A stretch of 64,000 nucleotides of DNA from Shewanella sp. UCD-KL21 (GCF_001957135.1 NZ_MPHK01000011.1:62001-126000); one strand, 5' to 3'; numbered from the stretch's first letter, positions 45,301 through 56,690 are shown. The notes: generated by a model not told the origin, from the letters alone. Made by a program: numbers and translations.

Positions 45301-48300
45301 ATGAAATTAAGTCGTATCAGTTTGGTTCTCGGTTTCACCGCAGCGACCATGGTCAACTCAGGTTTTGCTGCTAGTGATGATGTAAAACAGATCAATTCTG
45401 TCATTCCGGGTCAAGAAAAATTACAACAAGTCCGCGGTGATAAAACTCGTTCAGATCAACTTTACTTTGTACGTTTTAAAGATAGTCCTGTCGCCAGTTA
45501 TCAAGGCGATATTATGGGCTATAGTGCTACCAACATTCAGGCATCTAACCAAAAAAATAAAACAGCCAAAGGTGTGTTGGATTTAAACTCTAGAGTCAGT
45601 ATTAATTACGGCCAATACCTTGAACAACAGCAAGCTACAATTACCCAAAATTTAAGCGCTAAAGTCAGACGTACTTTAACGCCAAAACATCAGTACCAAG
45701 TATTATTGAATGCAATTGCTGTCGAGCTGACAGCTGCTGAAGCAGCCGTTATTGCACAAGATAACGATGTTGAAAATGTTGAAAAAATTGGTTTGCACCA
45801 ATTACATACTTCATCAGGCCCTGCATTTATTGGTGCGAAACAAATCTGGGATGGCTCAGCCTCGGGTGTTGGCACGCAAGGTGAAGGGGTTGTTGTCGGT
45901 ATTATTGATACTGGTATTAATGCGACTCACCCGTCATTTGCAGCCCAAGGTGTTGATGGTTATCAACATATCAATCCATTAGGTGAAAATAATTATTTGG
46001 GTGATTGTCAAGATTACCCTAAATACTGTAATGATAAGCTCATCGGTATTGTTAGTTACCCTGAAATTGTCGATTCTCGTTCAGCCATCATTGATGACAA
46101 TTATGATGATATCGAAGATAAAGTTAAAGTAGGTTATGACTTTAATGGTCATGGCTCCCATGTTGCTTCAACTGCAGCAGGTAATATTTTACATGATGTA
46201 AATTATTACCTAAGTGTGACAGATGAACAAGGCGTGATAACTGGTCAAAGCGGTTATGTTTTCGATGATATTAGTGGTGTCGCGCCCCATGCGAATATTG
46301 TTTCATACCAAGTATGTGATGATTATGGTTGCTACCCAGAATTAACAGTTTTGGCACTTGAACATGCAATTGCCAATGGCGTTAACGTGATTAATTACTC
46401 TGTGGGCGGTTCAGCTCGTGATCCATGGACATCTGAAGATTCTCTGGCATTTTTAAATGCCCGTGATGCAGGTATCCATGTGGCAACATCTGCCGGTAAT
46501 AGTGGCCCAGATGCACAAACTGTGGGCTCACCTGGTAACTCACCTTGGATAACCACAGTTGCGGCTTATACGCACGACAGAAGTTTTACAGCTAAAGAAT
46601 TAACAGGTTTTATTGGTGGCGAGTCAACTCCTGCTGCGTTAACCGGTAAAGGTGCTACACAGGAATACACTGGTGAGGTAGTGTTAGCAGAAGATTTTGG
46701 CGATGCATTATGTTTAGAGCCATTTGAAGCGGGTACCTTTGATGGTGAAATTGTTATCTGTGAACGTGGTGATATTGCGCGAGTGCGTAAAGGGCTTAAC
46801 GTTCAGTTAGGCGGCGCTGGTGGTTTGATTTTGATTAATACCGACGTTGATGCCAACTCTACCAATGCTGATAACCATCTTATCCCTGCCATACATTTGG
46901 ATATGGATAACGGTCAAACTCTCGTTGATTGGTTAGCAACAGGTAGCGATCATCAAGTGACGATTACCGCGTCATCAATGGTTCAAGATCCTGCTGCGGG
47001 TGATATTGCTGGTAGCTTTACTTCTCGTGGGCCTAACTTGCCATATCCCAATATCTTTGCCCCTGATATTGCAGCCCCTGGTGTAGATATTTATGCCGCT
47101 AATGCTGAAGATATGCCATATGCTGAAGAAGGCGGACATATTCCTTACACCACCATGTCGGGAACTTCAATGTCTAGTCCCCATGTTGCTGGTGCATTAG
47201 CGCTACTAAAAGCGACTCATCCTGACTGGACACCAGCACAGGCTCAGTCAGCAATGATGTCAACTGCCCATCAGGTGACCTATAAAGATGATGATTTTGA
47301 TGGGGTTACTGAACGCTCTGATTTCTTTGATCAAGGCGCCGGTAGTTTACGCATTAATGATGCCGTTAATGCAGGCCTGTTACTTGATATTACTAAGCAA
47401 GATTATTTAGATGCTTCACCGACTGAAGATGGCGACCCAAGTACCCTTAACTCAACATCTATGGTGCAAAATTTATGTATTTCATTTTGTAGTTGGACTC
47501 GAACTGTAACGGCGACCCAAGCCAGCAGTTGGACTGCAGCGCCTGAATACTTAAATGATGGCTTTAGCTTAGAAGTCTCGCCAGCAACGTTTAGCTTACA
47601 AGCAGGTGGCTCTCAAGAGATAACCATCACTGCTCGAGCAAATGAAAATCTTGCCGATGAATGGGTTCATGGTTATGTAAACTTAATCAACAGTGATGCC
47701 AGCATGAGTGATACTCATCTGCAGGCAACTATTGGCTTTAAAGCTGGTGAAGTGATAGCGGAAGTCTCAGCTAAAATCAACAATGTTGAAAACCAAGTCG
47801 TCATTGAAGATATCACCAGTTCAGGGAGTACCGAGCTGCAGGTTAAAGGGTTTGGTCTTTATAAGTCACAACTGTTTGAAGGCTCTGCAATTGGTTCATC
47901 AAATGATGCTGAACGAAATGCCCCTTGGATGCATCAGCATACTATCCATACTATCGCGACAACCGTTAAACCTTATACTAAGCGCTTAGTGGTTGAAATT
48001 ATTGACTCAAGCTCACCTGATATGGATTTATTTGTTGGTGTTGATGAGGATGGTAATGGTATTCCTAGTGCCTTAGAGGTGTTTTATTCTCTGGCCTGTA
48101 TCAGTGGTAATGAAGACTCAAATGAGCGTTGTTTGATTGAAACGCCACCTACAGGTAACTATTGGATATTTGCTCATAATTATCGTGGCACAGTTGAAGA
48201 TGAAGCTGATGATGTCACTATTCGATTAACTCATGTTGGTTATACCAATGAAGCTTCGTTTGATGTTGATGCGCCAGTCGCAGTAGCTCAAGATGAAGAG

Positions 48301-48879
48301 TTTGATGTGACGTTAACAGTGAATGGCTACCTTGATGATTCTGAATCATTAGAACCATTGGCTGAAAATGAAGTCTATTACGGCTTAGTAGAGCTTGGGA
48401 CTAAGGCAAACCTTAAACGCAATATTGGTGCTACGCTGGTTAAAGTTGAAGGTTTGGCTCCTGTTGAAGTGCCAGTTAATACGGCGCCAACGGTAGTTAA
48501 TCCACTTAGCAATATTGAAACTGAGCTTACTGACTCAGGCAGTGTTGCCTTTACTGTTGATTTAACAGATGTATTTGCTGATGCAGAAAGCGAAGAACTG
48601 ACCTACAGCGTCACAGGTCTTGATTCATTAAGTATCAATGGCATGACGTTATCTGGCAGCTTGACTGAAGCGGGGACATTTGAAATTAAAGTGACTGCAA
48701 CAGATGGTGAGTTATCAGCATTTAGTATGTTCACACTAACGGTTGCCGCAGCGCCAGAGGTTATACCTCCAGTAATCGAAGAACCAACTAAAAGCAGTAG
48801 CGGTGGCGCTATGGGTATGGGTTGGATGATGTTACTTATCATGGCTTGTATTCGCCAACGTAAACGTGTTCAGAAATAG
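45301..48879 (+). CDS. Secreted S8 subtilisin-like protease with PA domain and GlyGly-CTERM anchor
   Basis: This 1192-residue exoprotease has a signal peptide (to about 24), an I9 inhibitor propeptide (about 50-175) and an intact catalytic triad. The triad is Asp203 in GIIDTGINATHPSF, His284 in NGHGSHVAS and Ser623 in SGTSMSSPHVAG. A PA (protease-associated) domain is inserted around 445-560 (FDGEIVICERGD, LGGAGGLILIN). The C-terminal part carries a pre-peptidase-like and a cadherin-like domain (ELTYSVTG), then the anchor SSSGGAMGMGWMMLLIMACI and a basic tail. The GlyGly-CTERM tail marks it for rhombosortase processing and type II secretion in known systems. GGAAAA lies before the ATG. Confidence 0.93.
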   Translation: MKLSRISLVLGFTAATMVNSGFAASDDVKQINSVIPGQEKLQQVRGDKTRSDQLYFVRFKDSPVASYQGDIMGYSATNIQASNQKNKTAKGVLDLNSRVSINYGQYLEQQQATITQNLSAKVRRTLTPKHQYQVLLNAIAVELTAAEAAVIAQDNDVENVEKIGLHQLHTSSGPAFIGAKQIWDGSASGVGTQGEGVVVGIIDTGINATHPSFAAQGVDGYQHINPLGENNYLGDCQDYPKYCNDKLIGIVSYPEIVDSRSAIIDDNYDDIEDKVKVGYDFNGHGSHVASTAAGNILHDVNYYLSVTDEQGVITGQSGYVFDDISGVAPHANIVSYQVCDDYGCYPELTVLALEHAIANGVNVINYSVGGSARDPWTSEDSLAFLNARDAGIHVATSAGNSGPDAQTVGSPGNSPWITTVAAYTHDRSFTAKELTGFIGGESTPAALTGKGATQEYTGEVVLAEDFGDALCLEPFEAGTFDGEIVICERGDIARVRKGLNVQLGGAGGLILINTDVDANSTNADNHLIPAIHLDMDNGQTLVDWLATGSDHQVTITASSMVQDPAAGDIAGSFTSRGPNLPYPNIFAPDIAAPGVDIYAANAEDMPYAEEGGHIPYTTMSGTSMSSPHVAGALALLKATHPDWTPAQAQSAMMSTAHQVTYKDDDFDGVTERSDFFDQGAGSLRINDAVNAGLLLDITKQDYLDASPTEDGDPSTLNSTSMVQNLCISFCSWTRTVTATQASSWTAAPEYLNDGFSLEVSPATFSLQAGGSQEITITARANENLADEWVHGYVNLINSDASMSDTHLQATIGFKAGEVIAEVSAKINNVENQVVIEDITSSGSTELQVKGFGLYKSQLFEGSAIGSSNDAERNAPWMHQHTIHTIATTVKPYTKRLVVEIIDSSSPDMDLFVGVDEDGNGIPSALEVFYSLACISGNEDSNERCLIETPPTGNYWIFAHNYRGTVEDEADDVTIRLTHVGYTNEASFDVDAPVAVAQDEEFDVTLTVNGYLDDSESLEPLAENEVYYGLVELGTKANLKRNIGATLVKVEGLAPVEVPVNTAPTVVNPLSNIETELTDSGSVAFTVDLTDVFADAESEELTYSVTGLDSLSINGMTLSGSLTEAGTFEIKVTATDGELSAFSMFTLTVAAAPEVIPPVIEEPTKSSSGGAMGMGWMMLLIMACIRQRKRVQK

Positions 48880-49288
48880 TTTAAAAAACTAACTGTAAAC
48901 TCGTTGTTAATATCAGCCCCTTTAATTACCAAGTCATATAATTAATCGGGTTGGTGGCAGTACTTCTTATTGTTTAATGACCTTTATAAGGCCAACAAGG
49001 ATGTTGGCCTTTTTTTCCTTCCCGTTATCATTTCAGCTATTGGCTCCCCAACGCATCCAAAGTTCAACTTTTACAAAATGTTAATTATTGGTGTAAATGT
49101 GATTTAAATGTTACCGATAACATGGTATAAATCGAGCCATTAATAATATCGTCAGGTGTAAGCAGTATTGCTTGGGATAAAAAATTGCTACTTATATTTA
49201 ATTATAATTTGCGTCCCATCGCTGAGTAGGGGAAAATATGTCCCCACAATTGCCCGCTAGACCTCATCATCAACAAGCAGGAGAGAGC
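48880..49288. other. Intergenic region between the protease block and tkt
   Basis: These 409 bases hold the protease terminator (48988-49016) and the tkt promoter region. The tkt frame is open back to 49238 but not used. This is the right junction of the block; no direct repeats or transposon ends were seen. Confidence 0.5.
48988..49016 (+). terminator. Intrinsic terminator after the S8 protease gene
   Basis: AAGGCCAAC-AAGGAT-GTTGGCCTT followed by TTTTT, 109 bases past the stop. Confidence 0.92.
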
Positions 49289-51283
49289 ATGTCATCTCGT
49301 AAAGAACTCGCCAACGCAATCCGTGCGTTAAGTATGGATGCCGTTCAAAAAGCAAATTCTGGACACCCAGGCGCACCAATGGGTATGGCAGATATTGCTG
49401 AAGTGTTATGGAATGATTTTTTAAAGCATAACCCAACCAATCCTAACTGGGCCGATCGCGACCGTTTCATCTTATCAAATGGTCATGGTTCAATGCTTAT
49501 CTACTCTTTACTGCATTTATCGGGTTACGAACTTCCGATTGAAGAACTAAAACAGTTCCGTCAGCTGCATTCTAAAACACCGGGTCATCCAGAGTTTGGT
49601 TACACACCGGGTGTTGAAACCACTACTGGCCCTTTAGGCGCTGGTATCAGTAACGCTGTCGGTATGGCGATTGCTGAAAAAACCTTAGCAGCACAATTTA
49701 ACCGTCCAGGTCACGAGATTGTTGATCACAACACTTATTGTTTCTTAGGTGATGGCTGTTTAATGGAAGGTATCTCCCATGAAGCATGTTCATTAGCGGG
49801 TACTTTAGGTCTTGGTAAGCTAGTTGCATTCTGGGATGACAATGGTATTTCTATCGATGGTCACGTCGAAGGCTGGTTCACTGACGATACCCCTAAGCGT
49901 TTTGAGTCATACGGCTGGCATGTTATTGCGGGTGTTGATGGTCACGACAGTGATGCTATTCGCGCTGCAATCGCAGAAGCTAAATCAGTAACAGACAAAC
50001 CAACAATGATTTGTTGTAAAACTGTCATTGGTTTTGGTTCGCCAAACAAGTCTGGTAGCCATGATTGTCACGGCGCACCACTGGGTGATGCTGAGATCGC
50101 TGCAGCACGTGAATTCCTTGGCTGGCCACATGCGCCATTTGAAATTCCTGCTGATGTTTACCAAGGTTGGGATGCTAAAGAAGTTGGCGTGGCTAACGAA
50201 AAAGCATGGGATGAAAAATTTGCAGCGTATAAAGCGGCAGAGCCAACGCTTGCTGCTGAATTTGAACGTCGTGTATTAAACGGTGACTTACCAGCAGATT
50301 TCGAAGCTAAAGCACAAGCATTTATTCAAGAGTGCCAAGATAAAGCTGAAGGCATTGCCAGTCGTAAAGCATCACAAAATGCCATTGGTTTCTTCGGTGA
50401 AATGCTACCTGAGTTATTAGGCGGTAGTGCTGATTTAGCCGGTTCAAACTTAACCCTTTGGTCTGGTTCAAAAGGTATTCAAGACGATCCAGCTGGTAAC
50501 TACATCTACTACGGCGTACGTGAATTTGGTATGAGCGGGATCATGAATGGTGCATCATTACATGGCGGCTTTATCAATTATGGTGCAACTTTCATGATGT
50601 TCATGGAATATGCACGTAATGCAGTACGTATGTCAGCACTTATGGGCATTCAAAATATCTTTGTTTATACCCATGATTCAATTGGCCAAGGTGAAGATGG
50701 TCCAACTCACCAACCGGTTGAGCAATTAGCTAACTTACGCATGACACCAAACATGACGGTTTGGCGTCCATGTGATGCTGCTGAAACCGCAGTATCTTGG
50801 AAGTCAGCAATTGAAACGCGCAAGTCGCCAACCTCATTAATCTTTAGCCGCCAAGGCCTAAAAGCACAAGCGCGCACAGCCGAGCAGTTAGCCAATGTTG
50901 CTAAAGGTGGTTACGTACTTGCTGATTGTGAAGGCACTGCAGACGTTATCTTGATTGCCACAGGTAGTGAAGTACAACTTGCATTAGAGTCGGCAGCAGC
51001 ATTGACTGAAAAAGGTCAAAAGGTTCGCGTTGTTTCTATGCCTTCAACGAACGTATTTGATAAGCAAGATGCTGCGTATAAAGAGTCTGTCTTACCTTCA
51101 TCAGTACTTAAGCGTGTTGCGATTGAAGCAGCTCACGTTGATTTCTGGCATAAGTATGTTGGTTTCAATGGCGCAGTGGTTGGTATGTCGACCTTTGGTG
51201 AATCAGCGCCAGGTGGCGACTTACTTAAACACTTCGGCTTTACTGTTGAGAATGTCGTTAATACGGTTAACTCATTAGGTTAA
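49289..51283 (+). CDS. tkt: Transketolase
   Basis: Transketolase (664 residues) moves two-carbon units in the pentose phosphate pathway with thiamine diphosphate. [20 protein letters not shown], the ThDP motif [13 protein letters not shown] through WDDNGIS, and the catalytic-Glu region YGVREFGM are clear. The ATG at 49289 with AGGAGAGA upstream gives the normal [12 protein letters not shown] start; an in-frame ATG 51 bases earlier is disregarded. It produces erythrose-4-phosphate, the substrate of the next gene, epd. Confidence 0.97.
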   Translation: MSSRKELANAIRALSMDAVQKANSGHPGAPMGMADIAEVLWNDFLKHNPTNPNWADRDRFILSNGHGSMLIYSLLHLSGYELPIEELKQFRQLHSKTPGHPEFGYTPGVETTTGPLGAGISNAVGMAIAEKTLAAQFNRPGHEIVDHNTYCFLGDGCLMEGISHEACSLAGTLGLGKLVAFWDDNGISIDGHVEGWFTDDTPKRFESYGWHVIAGVDGHDSDAIRAAIAEAKSVTDKPTMICCKTVIGFGSPNKSGSHDCHGAPLGDAEIAAAREFLGWPHAPFEIPADVYQGWDAKEVGVANEKAWDEKFAAYKAAEPTLAAEFERRVLNGDLPADFEAKAQAFIQECQDKAEGIASRKASQNAIGFFGEMLPELLGGSADLAGSNLTLWSGSKGIQDDPAGNYIYYGVREFGMSGIMNGASLHGGFINYGATFMMFMEYARNAVRMSALMGIQNIFVYTHDSIGQGEDGPTHQPVEQLANLRMTPNMTVWRPCDAAETAVSWKSAIETRKSPTSLIFSRQGLKAQARTAEQLANVAKGGYVLADCEGTADVILIATGSEVQLALESAAALTEKGQKVRVVSMPSTNVFDKQDAAYKESVLPSSVLKRVAIEAAHVDFWHKYVGFNGAVVGMSTFGESAPGGDLLKHFGFTVENVVNTVNSLG

Positions 51284-51338
51284 TCCCTAAGCGACTCAAT
51301 TAAAGGGTAAACTTTTAGCCTTTTAATCTGTATAATGG

Positions 51339-51369
51339 CGGCCTGCAATCACTTGCAGGCCGTTTTTTT
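51339..51369 (+). terminator. Intrinsic terminator after tkt
   Basis: CGGCCTGCA-ATCACT-TGCAGGCCG with TTTTTTT, so epd probably has its own promoter or depends on readthrough. Confidence 0.92.
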
Positions 51370-51413
51370 ATCTGAATTCTGCTGAGTACTGTTAAGAGGA
51401 AGCTTAACCCTCA

Positions 51414-52436
51414 ATGATCCGAGTTGCTATCAATGGTTATGGCCGAATAGGCCGTTCAATCTTACGTGCCTTATACGAATCGGGTAAACGTCAACAGATC
51501 CAAATTGTTGCCATTAACGAGCTTGCTAAACCTGCCGCTATTAGTCATTTAACCCAATATGACACCACCCATGGCCGCTTTCAAAACAGCGTTAAATTGC
51601 ATGAAGACCAATTACATATCGGTGATGATGTCATCCAACTATTTCATCAAGCTGACGCCAGTAAATTACCTTGGGAAGAGTTAGACATCGATATTGTCTA
51701 TGAGTGCAGCGGCAGCTTAATTGAAAGGCAAGCCTGTGAAGCCCACATTCATGCAGGGGCCAAACAAGTGCTAATAAGTCATCCATCTTCTGCCGATGTT
51801 GATGGCACTATCGTATTCGGGGTTAATGATCACTTACTTCAGCCGCATCATACTGTGGTGTCAAATGCATCTTGCACCACCAATTGCATCGTGCCAATCA
51901 TCGATGTACTGGATAAGCACTTTGAAGTAAAAAGCGGCGCAATTACAACAATTCATTCAGCGATGAACGATCAGCAAGTGATTGATGCCTACCATGATGA
52001 TTTACGTAGAACCCGCGCAGCAGGTCAGTCAATTATCCCAGTTGATACTAAACTTGCCCGTGGCATCGAGCGGATTTTACCGCACATGAAAGACAAGTTT
52101 GAAGCGATCTCAGTGCGCGTTCCAACCATCAATGTGACCGCAATCGACTTATCAGTCACCGTTGATAAACTGGTTGATATTACCAGTGTAAATCATGTGC
52201 TAGAACATGCCGCCAGCGGTCGTTTTAATGCTATTTTGGGTTATACTGATGAACCACTAGTATCGTGTGATTTTAACCACGATCCTCGTTCCAGTATTGT
52301 TGATGGCACTCAAACTCGGGTGAGTGCAGGGCATTTAGTAAAGCTATTACTGTGGTGTGATAACGAATGGGGCTTTGCTAATCGAATGCTTGATACCAGT
52401 TTAGCGATGATTAACGCTAAAAATAACGGTAATTAA
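51414..52436 (+). CDS. epd: D-erythrose-4-phosphate dehydrogenase
   Basis: The 340-residue GAPDH-family enzyme oxidises erythrose-4-phosphate to 4-phosphoerythronate for pyridoxal phosphate synthesis. [20 protein letters not shown] is the NAD-binding start and [13 protein letters not shown] carries the catalytic cysteine. Epd rather than GapA is indicated by DTTHGRF and [14 protein letters not shown] and by the epd-pgk-fba gene order known from enterobacteria. Cytoplasmic. Confidence 0.94.
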   Translation: MIRVAINGYGRIGRSILRALYESGKRQQIQIVAINELAKPAAISHLTQYDTTHGRFQNSVKLHEDQLHIGDDVIQLFHQADASKLPWEELDIDIVYECSGSLIERQACEAHIHAGAKQVLISHPSSADVDGTIVFGVNDHLLQPHHTVVSNASCTTNCIVPIIDVLDKHFEVKSGAITTIHSAMNDQQVIDAYHDDLRRTRAAGQSIIPVDTKLARGIERILPHMKDKFEAISVRVPTINVTAIDLSVTVDKLVDITSVNHVLEHAASGRFNAILGYTDEPLVSCDFNHDPRSSIVDGTQTRVSAGHLVKLLLWCDNEWGFANRMLDTSLAMINAKNNGN

Positions 52437-52446
52437 TTTATGTCAG

Positions 52447-52480
52447 TTGAGCGCTTTATCTTATGAGGTAAAGCGCTCAA
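52447..52480 (+). other. Perfect 12-bp hairpin between epd and pgk
   Basis: TTGAGCGCTTTA (52447-52458) and TAAAGCGCTCAA (52469-52480) are perfect complements around a ten-base loop. No T-tract follows, so it is more likely an mRNA processing or stability element than a terminator. Confidence 0.7.
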
Positions 52481-52523
52481 TTGTAACAACAGCTTTGTTT
52501 TTAAATTAAAAGGAAATATCTCC

Positions 52524-53699
52524 ATGGCTATTATCAATATGAGTGAGTTAGATTTAACCAATAAGCGTGTGCTTATTCGTGAAGATCTTAACGTGCCAGT
52601 CAGTGACGGTGTTGTTACCAGTGATGCACGTTTACGCGCTGCTTTACCGACAATTAAGCTGGCCCTTGAAAAAGGCGCTGCAGTAATGGTGATGTCTCAC
52701 CTTGGTCGCCCAACTGAAGGCGAATTTAATGCTGAATTTTCAATGCAGCCAGTGGTTAACTACTTACAAAAGGCATTAGATTGCCCAGTTTCACTTGCCA
52801 GTGATTACCTTGATGGCGTTACTGGGTCAGTGGGTGAAGTGGTTGTATTTGAAAATGTGCGTTTTAATATTGGCGAAAAGAAAAACGATGAAGCATTAGC
52901 TAAAAAATTGGCTGCATTATGTGATGTGTACGTAATGGACGCTTTCGGCACCGCTCATCGCGCGCAAGCATCAACCCATGGTGTTGGTTTACATGCGCCT
53001 ATCGCTTGTGCTGGCCCGCTACTTGCAGGTGAACTAGCAGCGTTAGGTAAAGCACTTGATAATCCAGCTCGTCCAATGGTGGCGATTGTGGGTGGCTCAA
53101 AAGTATCAACTAAGCTGACGGTACTTGAAAGCTTATCAACTAAAGTTGATCAGTTAGTTGTAGGCGGTGGTATTGCTAATACTTTTGTTGCAGCAGCAGG
53201 CCATCAAGTGGGTAAATCACTCTTTGAAGCTGACTTAGTTGATGAAGCTAAGCGTTTAGTGGCCAATGCACAAAGCCGTGGCGGCGATATCCCTGTCCCT
53301 ACAGATGTTGTTGTTGCCAGTGAGTTTAGCCCGACTGCAGCGGCAACCTTAAAGTCTGTTGCTGATGTATCAGATACTGACATGATATTTGATATCGGTC
53401 CCGATAGCGCTGAAGCATTAGCTAAAATCATCGAAGCTGCGGGTACGGTAGTATGGAATGGCCCAGTGGGCGTATTTGAGTTTGATCAGTTTGGCGCAGG
53501 GACTAAGCGTATTGCTCAAGCGATTGCCGATTCAAGTGCATTTTCAATTGCGGGTGGTGGTGACACATTAGCGGCAGTGGATAAATACGATATCGCAGAC
53601 AAAGTCTCTTATATCTCAACAGGTGGCGGCGCGTTCTTGGAGTTTCTTGAAGGCAAAGAGTTACCAGCTGTTGCAATGCTCGAACAACGCGGCAAATAA
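52524..53699 (+). CDS. pgk: Phosphoglycerate kinase
   Basis: Pgk (391 residues) interconverts 1,3-bisphosphoglycerate and 3-phosphoglycerate with ATP formation. [39 protein letters not shown] and [12 protein letters not shown] are signature segments, and [12 protein letters not shown] closes the nucleotide site. AAAAGGA lies before the ATG. The gene lies between epd and fba in a glycolysis cluster. Confidence 0.97.
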   Translation: MAIINMSELDLTNKRVLIREDLNVPVSDGVVTSDARLRAALPTIKLALEKGAAVMVMSHLGRPTEGEFNAEFSMQPVVNYLQKALDCPVSLASDYLDGVTGSVGEVVVFENVRFNIGEKKNDEALAKKLAALCDVYVMDAFGTAHRAQASTHGVGLHAPIACAGPLLAGELAALGKALDNPARPMVAIVGGSKVSTKLTVLESLSTKVDQLVVGGGIANTFVAAAGHQVGKSLFEADLVDEAKRLVANAQSRGGDIPVPTDVVVASEFSPTAAATLKSVADVSDTDMIFDIGPDSAEALAKIIEAAGTVVWNGPVGVFEFDQFGAGTKRIAQAIADSSAFSIAGGGDTLAAVDKYDIADKVSYISTGGGAFLEFLEGKELPAVAMLEQRGK

Positions 53700-53992
53700 T
53701 AAGCACTAATAGCTTAAGCTGTGAATTTAATCGCGATAATCAGAGTTATCTCGCCACTACTGAGTCAAGATGAGTCGTGGTTTATCGCGATTAACGAGTA
53801 AAAATTGTAGTACGAAACCGATAATAATTAGAAAAAAACCGCTCTTACACTTGCTAGTTTCACAGTGTTGAGTGCTTGCAACTTAAGTTAACAAGCACTT
53901 TTACATCGAATATTAGCAAGATGTAAGGGTATAAAAATCAATCCAAGCGATAGCGACCTAGGTGAGTAATCACCCTATTTTTGGAGTAAAAA
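53700..53992 (+). other. Intergenic region pgk-fba with long inverted repeat
   Basis: TTAATCGCGATAA (53727-53739) and TTATCGCGATTAA (53782-53794) are perfect 13-base complements. GCCAC and GTGG inside them extend the stem, giving one long hairpin of about 68 bases. No T-tract follows. The remaining 200 bases probably hold the fba promoter; nothing else stands out. Confidence 0.65.
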
Positions 53993-55057
53993 ATGGCCTT
54001 AATATCTCTACGACAAATGTTAGATCATGCTGCAGAACACGGTTATGGTGTTCCAGCATTTAACGTGAACAACTTAGAGCAAATGCGTGCAATTATGCAA
54101 GCAGCTGAAGCGACTGACAGCCCTGTTATCGTGCAAGCATCAGCGGGTGCGCGTAAATATGCTCGTCCACAGTTCCTTAAGTATTTGATGGCTGCAGCAC
54201 TTGAGCAGTATCCAGATATTCCTGTATGTATTCACCAAGACCATGGTACTGATCCTGATATTTGTCAGCGCTCAATCCAATTAGGTATGTCATCTGTGAT
54301 GATGGACGGTTCTTTGATGGCTGACGGTAAAACACCAGCGTCATATGAATACAACGTGGATGTAACTCGTCGCACTGTTGCTTTCGCACATGCTTGTGGT
54401 GTGTCAGTTGAAGGTGAAATCGGTTGTTTAGGCAGTTTAGAAACTGGCGAAGCTGGCGAAGAAGATGGTATCGGTGCTGCTGGTATCTTAACGATGGATC
54501 AAATGCTAACAACCCCTGAAGAAGCGGCGCGTTTTGTATCTGACACGCATGTAGATGCTTTAGCTATTGCGATTGGTACGAGCCATGGTGCTTATAAGTT
54601 TAGCCAACGCCCAACGGGTGATGTGCTGCGTATTGACCGTATTAAAGAGATCCACGCCCGTATTCCTAACACACATTTAGTGATGCACGGTTCGTCTTCA
54701 GTACCACAAGAGTGGCTGCAGATCATTAACCAGTACGGCGGTGAAATCCCAGAAACTTACGGCGTGCCGTTAGAGGAAATCGTTGAAGGGATTAGGCATG
54801 GTGTGCGTAAAGTAAATATCGATACCGATTTGCGTTTAGCATCAACAGGCGCAGTACGTAAGTTCTTAGCTGAAAACCCAGCTGAATTTGACCCACGTAA
54901 ATTCTTGAAAGCATCAATGGAAGCAATGGCTGACATTTGTACCACACGTTATGAAGCGTTTGGCTGTGCTGGTATGGGTTCTAAAATTAAGCCTAAGTCA
55001 CTCCAAGCGATGTACAAAGCGTATCAATCTGGTGAGTTAGATCCGCAAATTAACTAA
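53993..55057 (+). CDS. fba: Class II fructose-bisphosphate aldolase, Calvin-type subgroup
   Basis: This 354-residue zinc aldolase cleaves fructose 1,6-bisphosphate. Zinc ligands are in CIHQDHG and in later histidines of GTSHGAYKF and [17 protein letters not shown] contains the catalytic aspartate region. The sequence ([30 protein letters not shown]) is of the class IIB / CbbA-like subgroup rather than E. coli FbaA. It ends the tkt-epd-pgk-fba cluster and has a strong terminator. Confidence 0.96.
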   Translation: MALISLRQMLDHAAEHGYGVPAFNVNNLEQMRAIMQAAEATDSPVIVQASAGARKYARPQFLKYLMAAALEQYPDIPVCIHQDHGTDPDICQRSIQLGMSSVMMDGSLMADGKTPASYEYNVDVTRRTVAFAHACGVSVEGEIGCLGSLETGEAGEEDGIGAAGILTMDQMLTTPEEAARFVSDTHVDALAIAIGTSHGAYKFSQRPTGDVLRIDRIKEIHARIPNTHLVMHGSSSVPQEWLQIINQYGGEIPETYGVPLEEIVEGIRHGVRKVNIDTDLRLASTGAVRKFLAENPAEFDPRKFLKASMEAMADICTTRYEAFGCAGMGSKIKPKSLQAMYKAYQSGELDPQIN

Positions 55058-55137
55058 TTTACTCAATAGTGGATACAAAATGTTCGATGGTTTTTTACTG
55101 CAGCTTTTTGTGTAACTAATTGATTAATAATAGTACT

Positions 55138-55168
55138 AAAAACCCAACCATTCGCGTTGGGTTTTTTT
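55138..55168 (+). terminator. Intrinsic terminator after fba
   Basis: AAAAACCCAAC-CATTCGC-GTTGGGTTTTTTT, 81 bases past the fba stop. Confidence 0.93.
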
Positions 55169-55346
55169 ATGGCTTTTTTTCTAAAACCACTTGTAACCCT
55201 TAGGTAAATAGCGCAATATCGCCGCCCTTAAAAATGGACTTAATTTCACGTTGACAACAAGTAAGCTAGAGCGTTATACACGATTGTTAAGTTAATAAGG
55301 AACCTTCTCACTTTTAACCTATATTAACCTATATTGAATATGACTT

Positions 55347-56690
55347 ATGCACGCTAAACCCACCGCCCCGTTATCGCTTTTCTCCCTCACTTGGCCATTA
55401 TTTTTTGACTTTGCACTGCACTTTTTAACCGCCGCTTTAAATACATTAATGATCAGCCGAGTGTCCTACCAAGGGGTTGCAGCACTGTCTGTGGGCAACA
55501 TGGTGTTTGAGCTATCAATTACGCTTTTTAGCTTCGTCAGTATTGGCGCTAGTGTAGTGGTCACTCAATATCTCGGCGCCAATAATAGGGCGACGGCTAG
55601 CGACGTAGTGTACTCGTCGATAGGGTTTAATTTATTAGTGGGTGTGGTTGCGGCGTTGGGGGTATTTAGCGGGGCGGGATTCATTCTCCACTTGATGAAT
55701 TTGCCTGCAGAGCTGATCCCAGATGGTAAACTTTACCTGCAAATTGTCGGTATTTGTTTAATACCGGAGGCGATGGCAATGTGCCTTGCGGCGGCGATGC
55801 GAGCCCATGGTTTTACCCAACAAGCTATGTGGGTGACCCTACTGATGAACGTGATCACCTTTAGCGGTAATTTGTTGTTACTTTACGGCTGGTTTGGCTT
55901 GCCGCAAATGGGCGTGGCAGGTGTGGCTATTAGCACGGTTGTAGGGCGCTTAGTGGGGATGACATTAATGGCTTACTTATTTGTTAAGTACACCAAAATA
56001 CCCCTTAATATTTTTAAAATCATGAGACCTAAAAAACCGCTTTTAGCGAAGGTTTTTCATATTGGGCTGCCAGCCGCTGGCGAGAACGTTTCTTGGATGC
56101 TGCAGTTTATGGTGGTTACCGCCTTTGTTGGGCTAATGGGTGATAAAGCCCTTGCTGCCCAGTCACTCTATTTCCAAATCTGTATGTTTATCTTATTGTT
56201 TGGCTTATCTATCGGCATAGGTAATGAGATTATCATTGGTCATATGATAGGTGCTAAACAGTATAAGGCCGCAGAAACGCAAATGTATCGCGCCCTTAAA
56301 CTTGGCTTGATGGTTACCACGGTTGTTGCCGCATTAGCGGCGATGTTTGGTCAGCAGTTAGTGGCGTTTTTTACTGACGATCAAGATATTCTCACTATGG
56401 TGGGGCAATTGTTTATTCTGACCTTATTAATGGAGCCCGGTAGAACCTTTAATTTAGTGGTGATCAATGCTCTTAGAGCCAGTGGTGACGCTCGCTTCCC
56501 ATTTTTTATCGGCCTGATATCTATGTGGTGCATTGCGGTACCAGGTGCTTACTTTTTCGGTATCTATTTAGATTTAGGCTTAGTGGGCATTTGGTGTGCA
56601 TTAGCGATAGATGAGTGGGTCAGAGGTTTATTGATGTTATGGCGCTGGCGCAGCGGGCGTTGGCAGCAAAAGAGCTTAGTGATGGCTTAG
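55347..56690 (+). CDS. MATE-family efflux transporter
   Basis: The 447-residue inner-membrane protein has twelve hydrophobic segments and two homologous halves (LISRVSYQGVAALSVGNMV and GLMGDKALAAQSLYFQI), typical of MATE sodium- or proton-coupled multidrug exporters. The second half contains the usual PAAGENVSWML. Substrate range unknown. No ribosome site is obvious before the ATG. It is flanked by terminators or long gaps and is probably monocistronic. Confidence 0.92.
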   Translation: MHAKPTAPLSLFSLTWPLFFDFALHFLTAALNTLMISRVSYQGVAALSVGNMVFELSITLFSFVSIGASVVVTQYLGANNRATASDVVYSSIGFNLLVGVVAALGVFSGAGFILHLMNLPAELIPDGKLYLQIVGICLIPEAMAMCLAAAMRAHGFTQQAMWVTLLMNVITFSGNLLLLYGWFGLPQMGVAGVAISTVVGRLVGMTLMAYLFVKYTKIPLNIFKIMRPKKPLLAKVFHIGLPAAGENVSWMLQFMVVTAFVGLMGDKALAAQSLYFQICMFILLFGLSIGIGNEIIIGHMIGAKQYKAAETQMYRALKLGLMVTTVVAALAAMFGQQLVAFFTDDQDILTMVGQLFILTLLMEPGRTFNLVVINALRASGDARFPFFIGLISMWCIAVPGAYFFGIYLDLGLVGIWCALAIDEWVRGLLMLWRWRSGRWQQKSLVMA

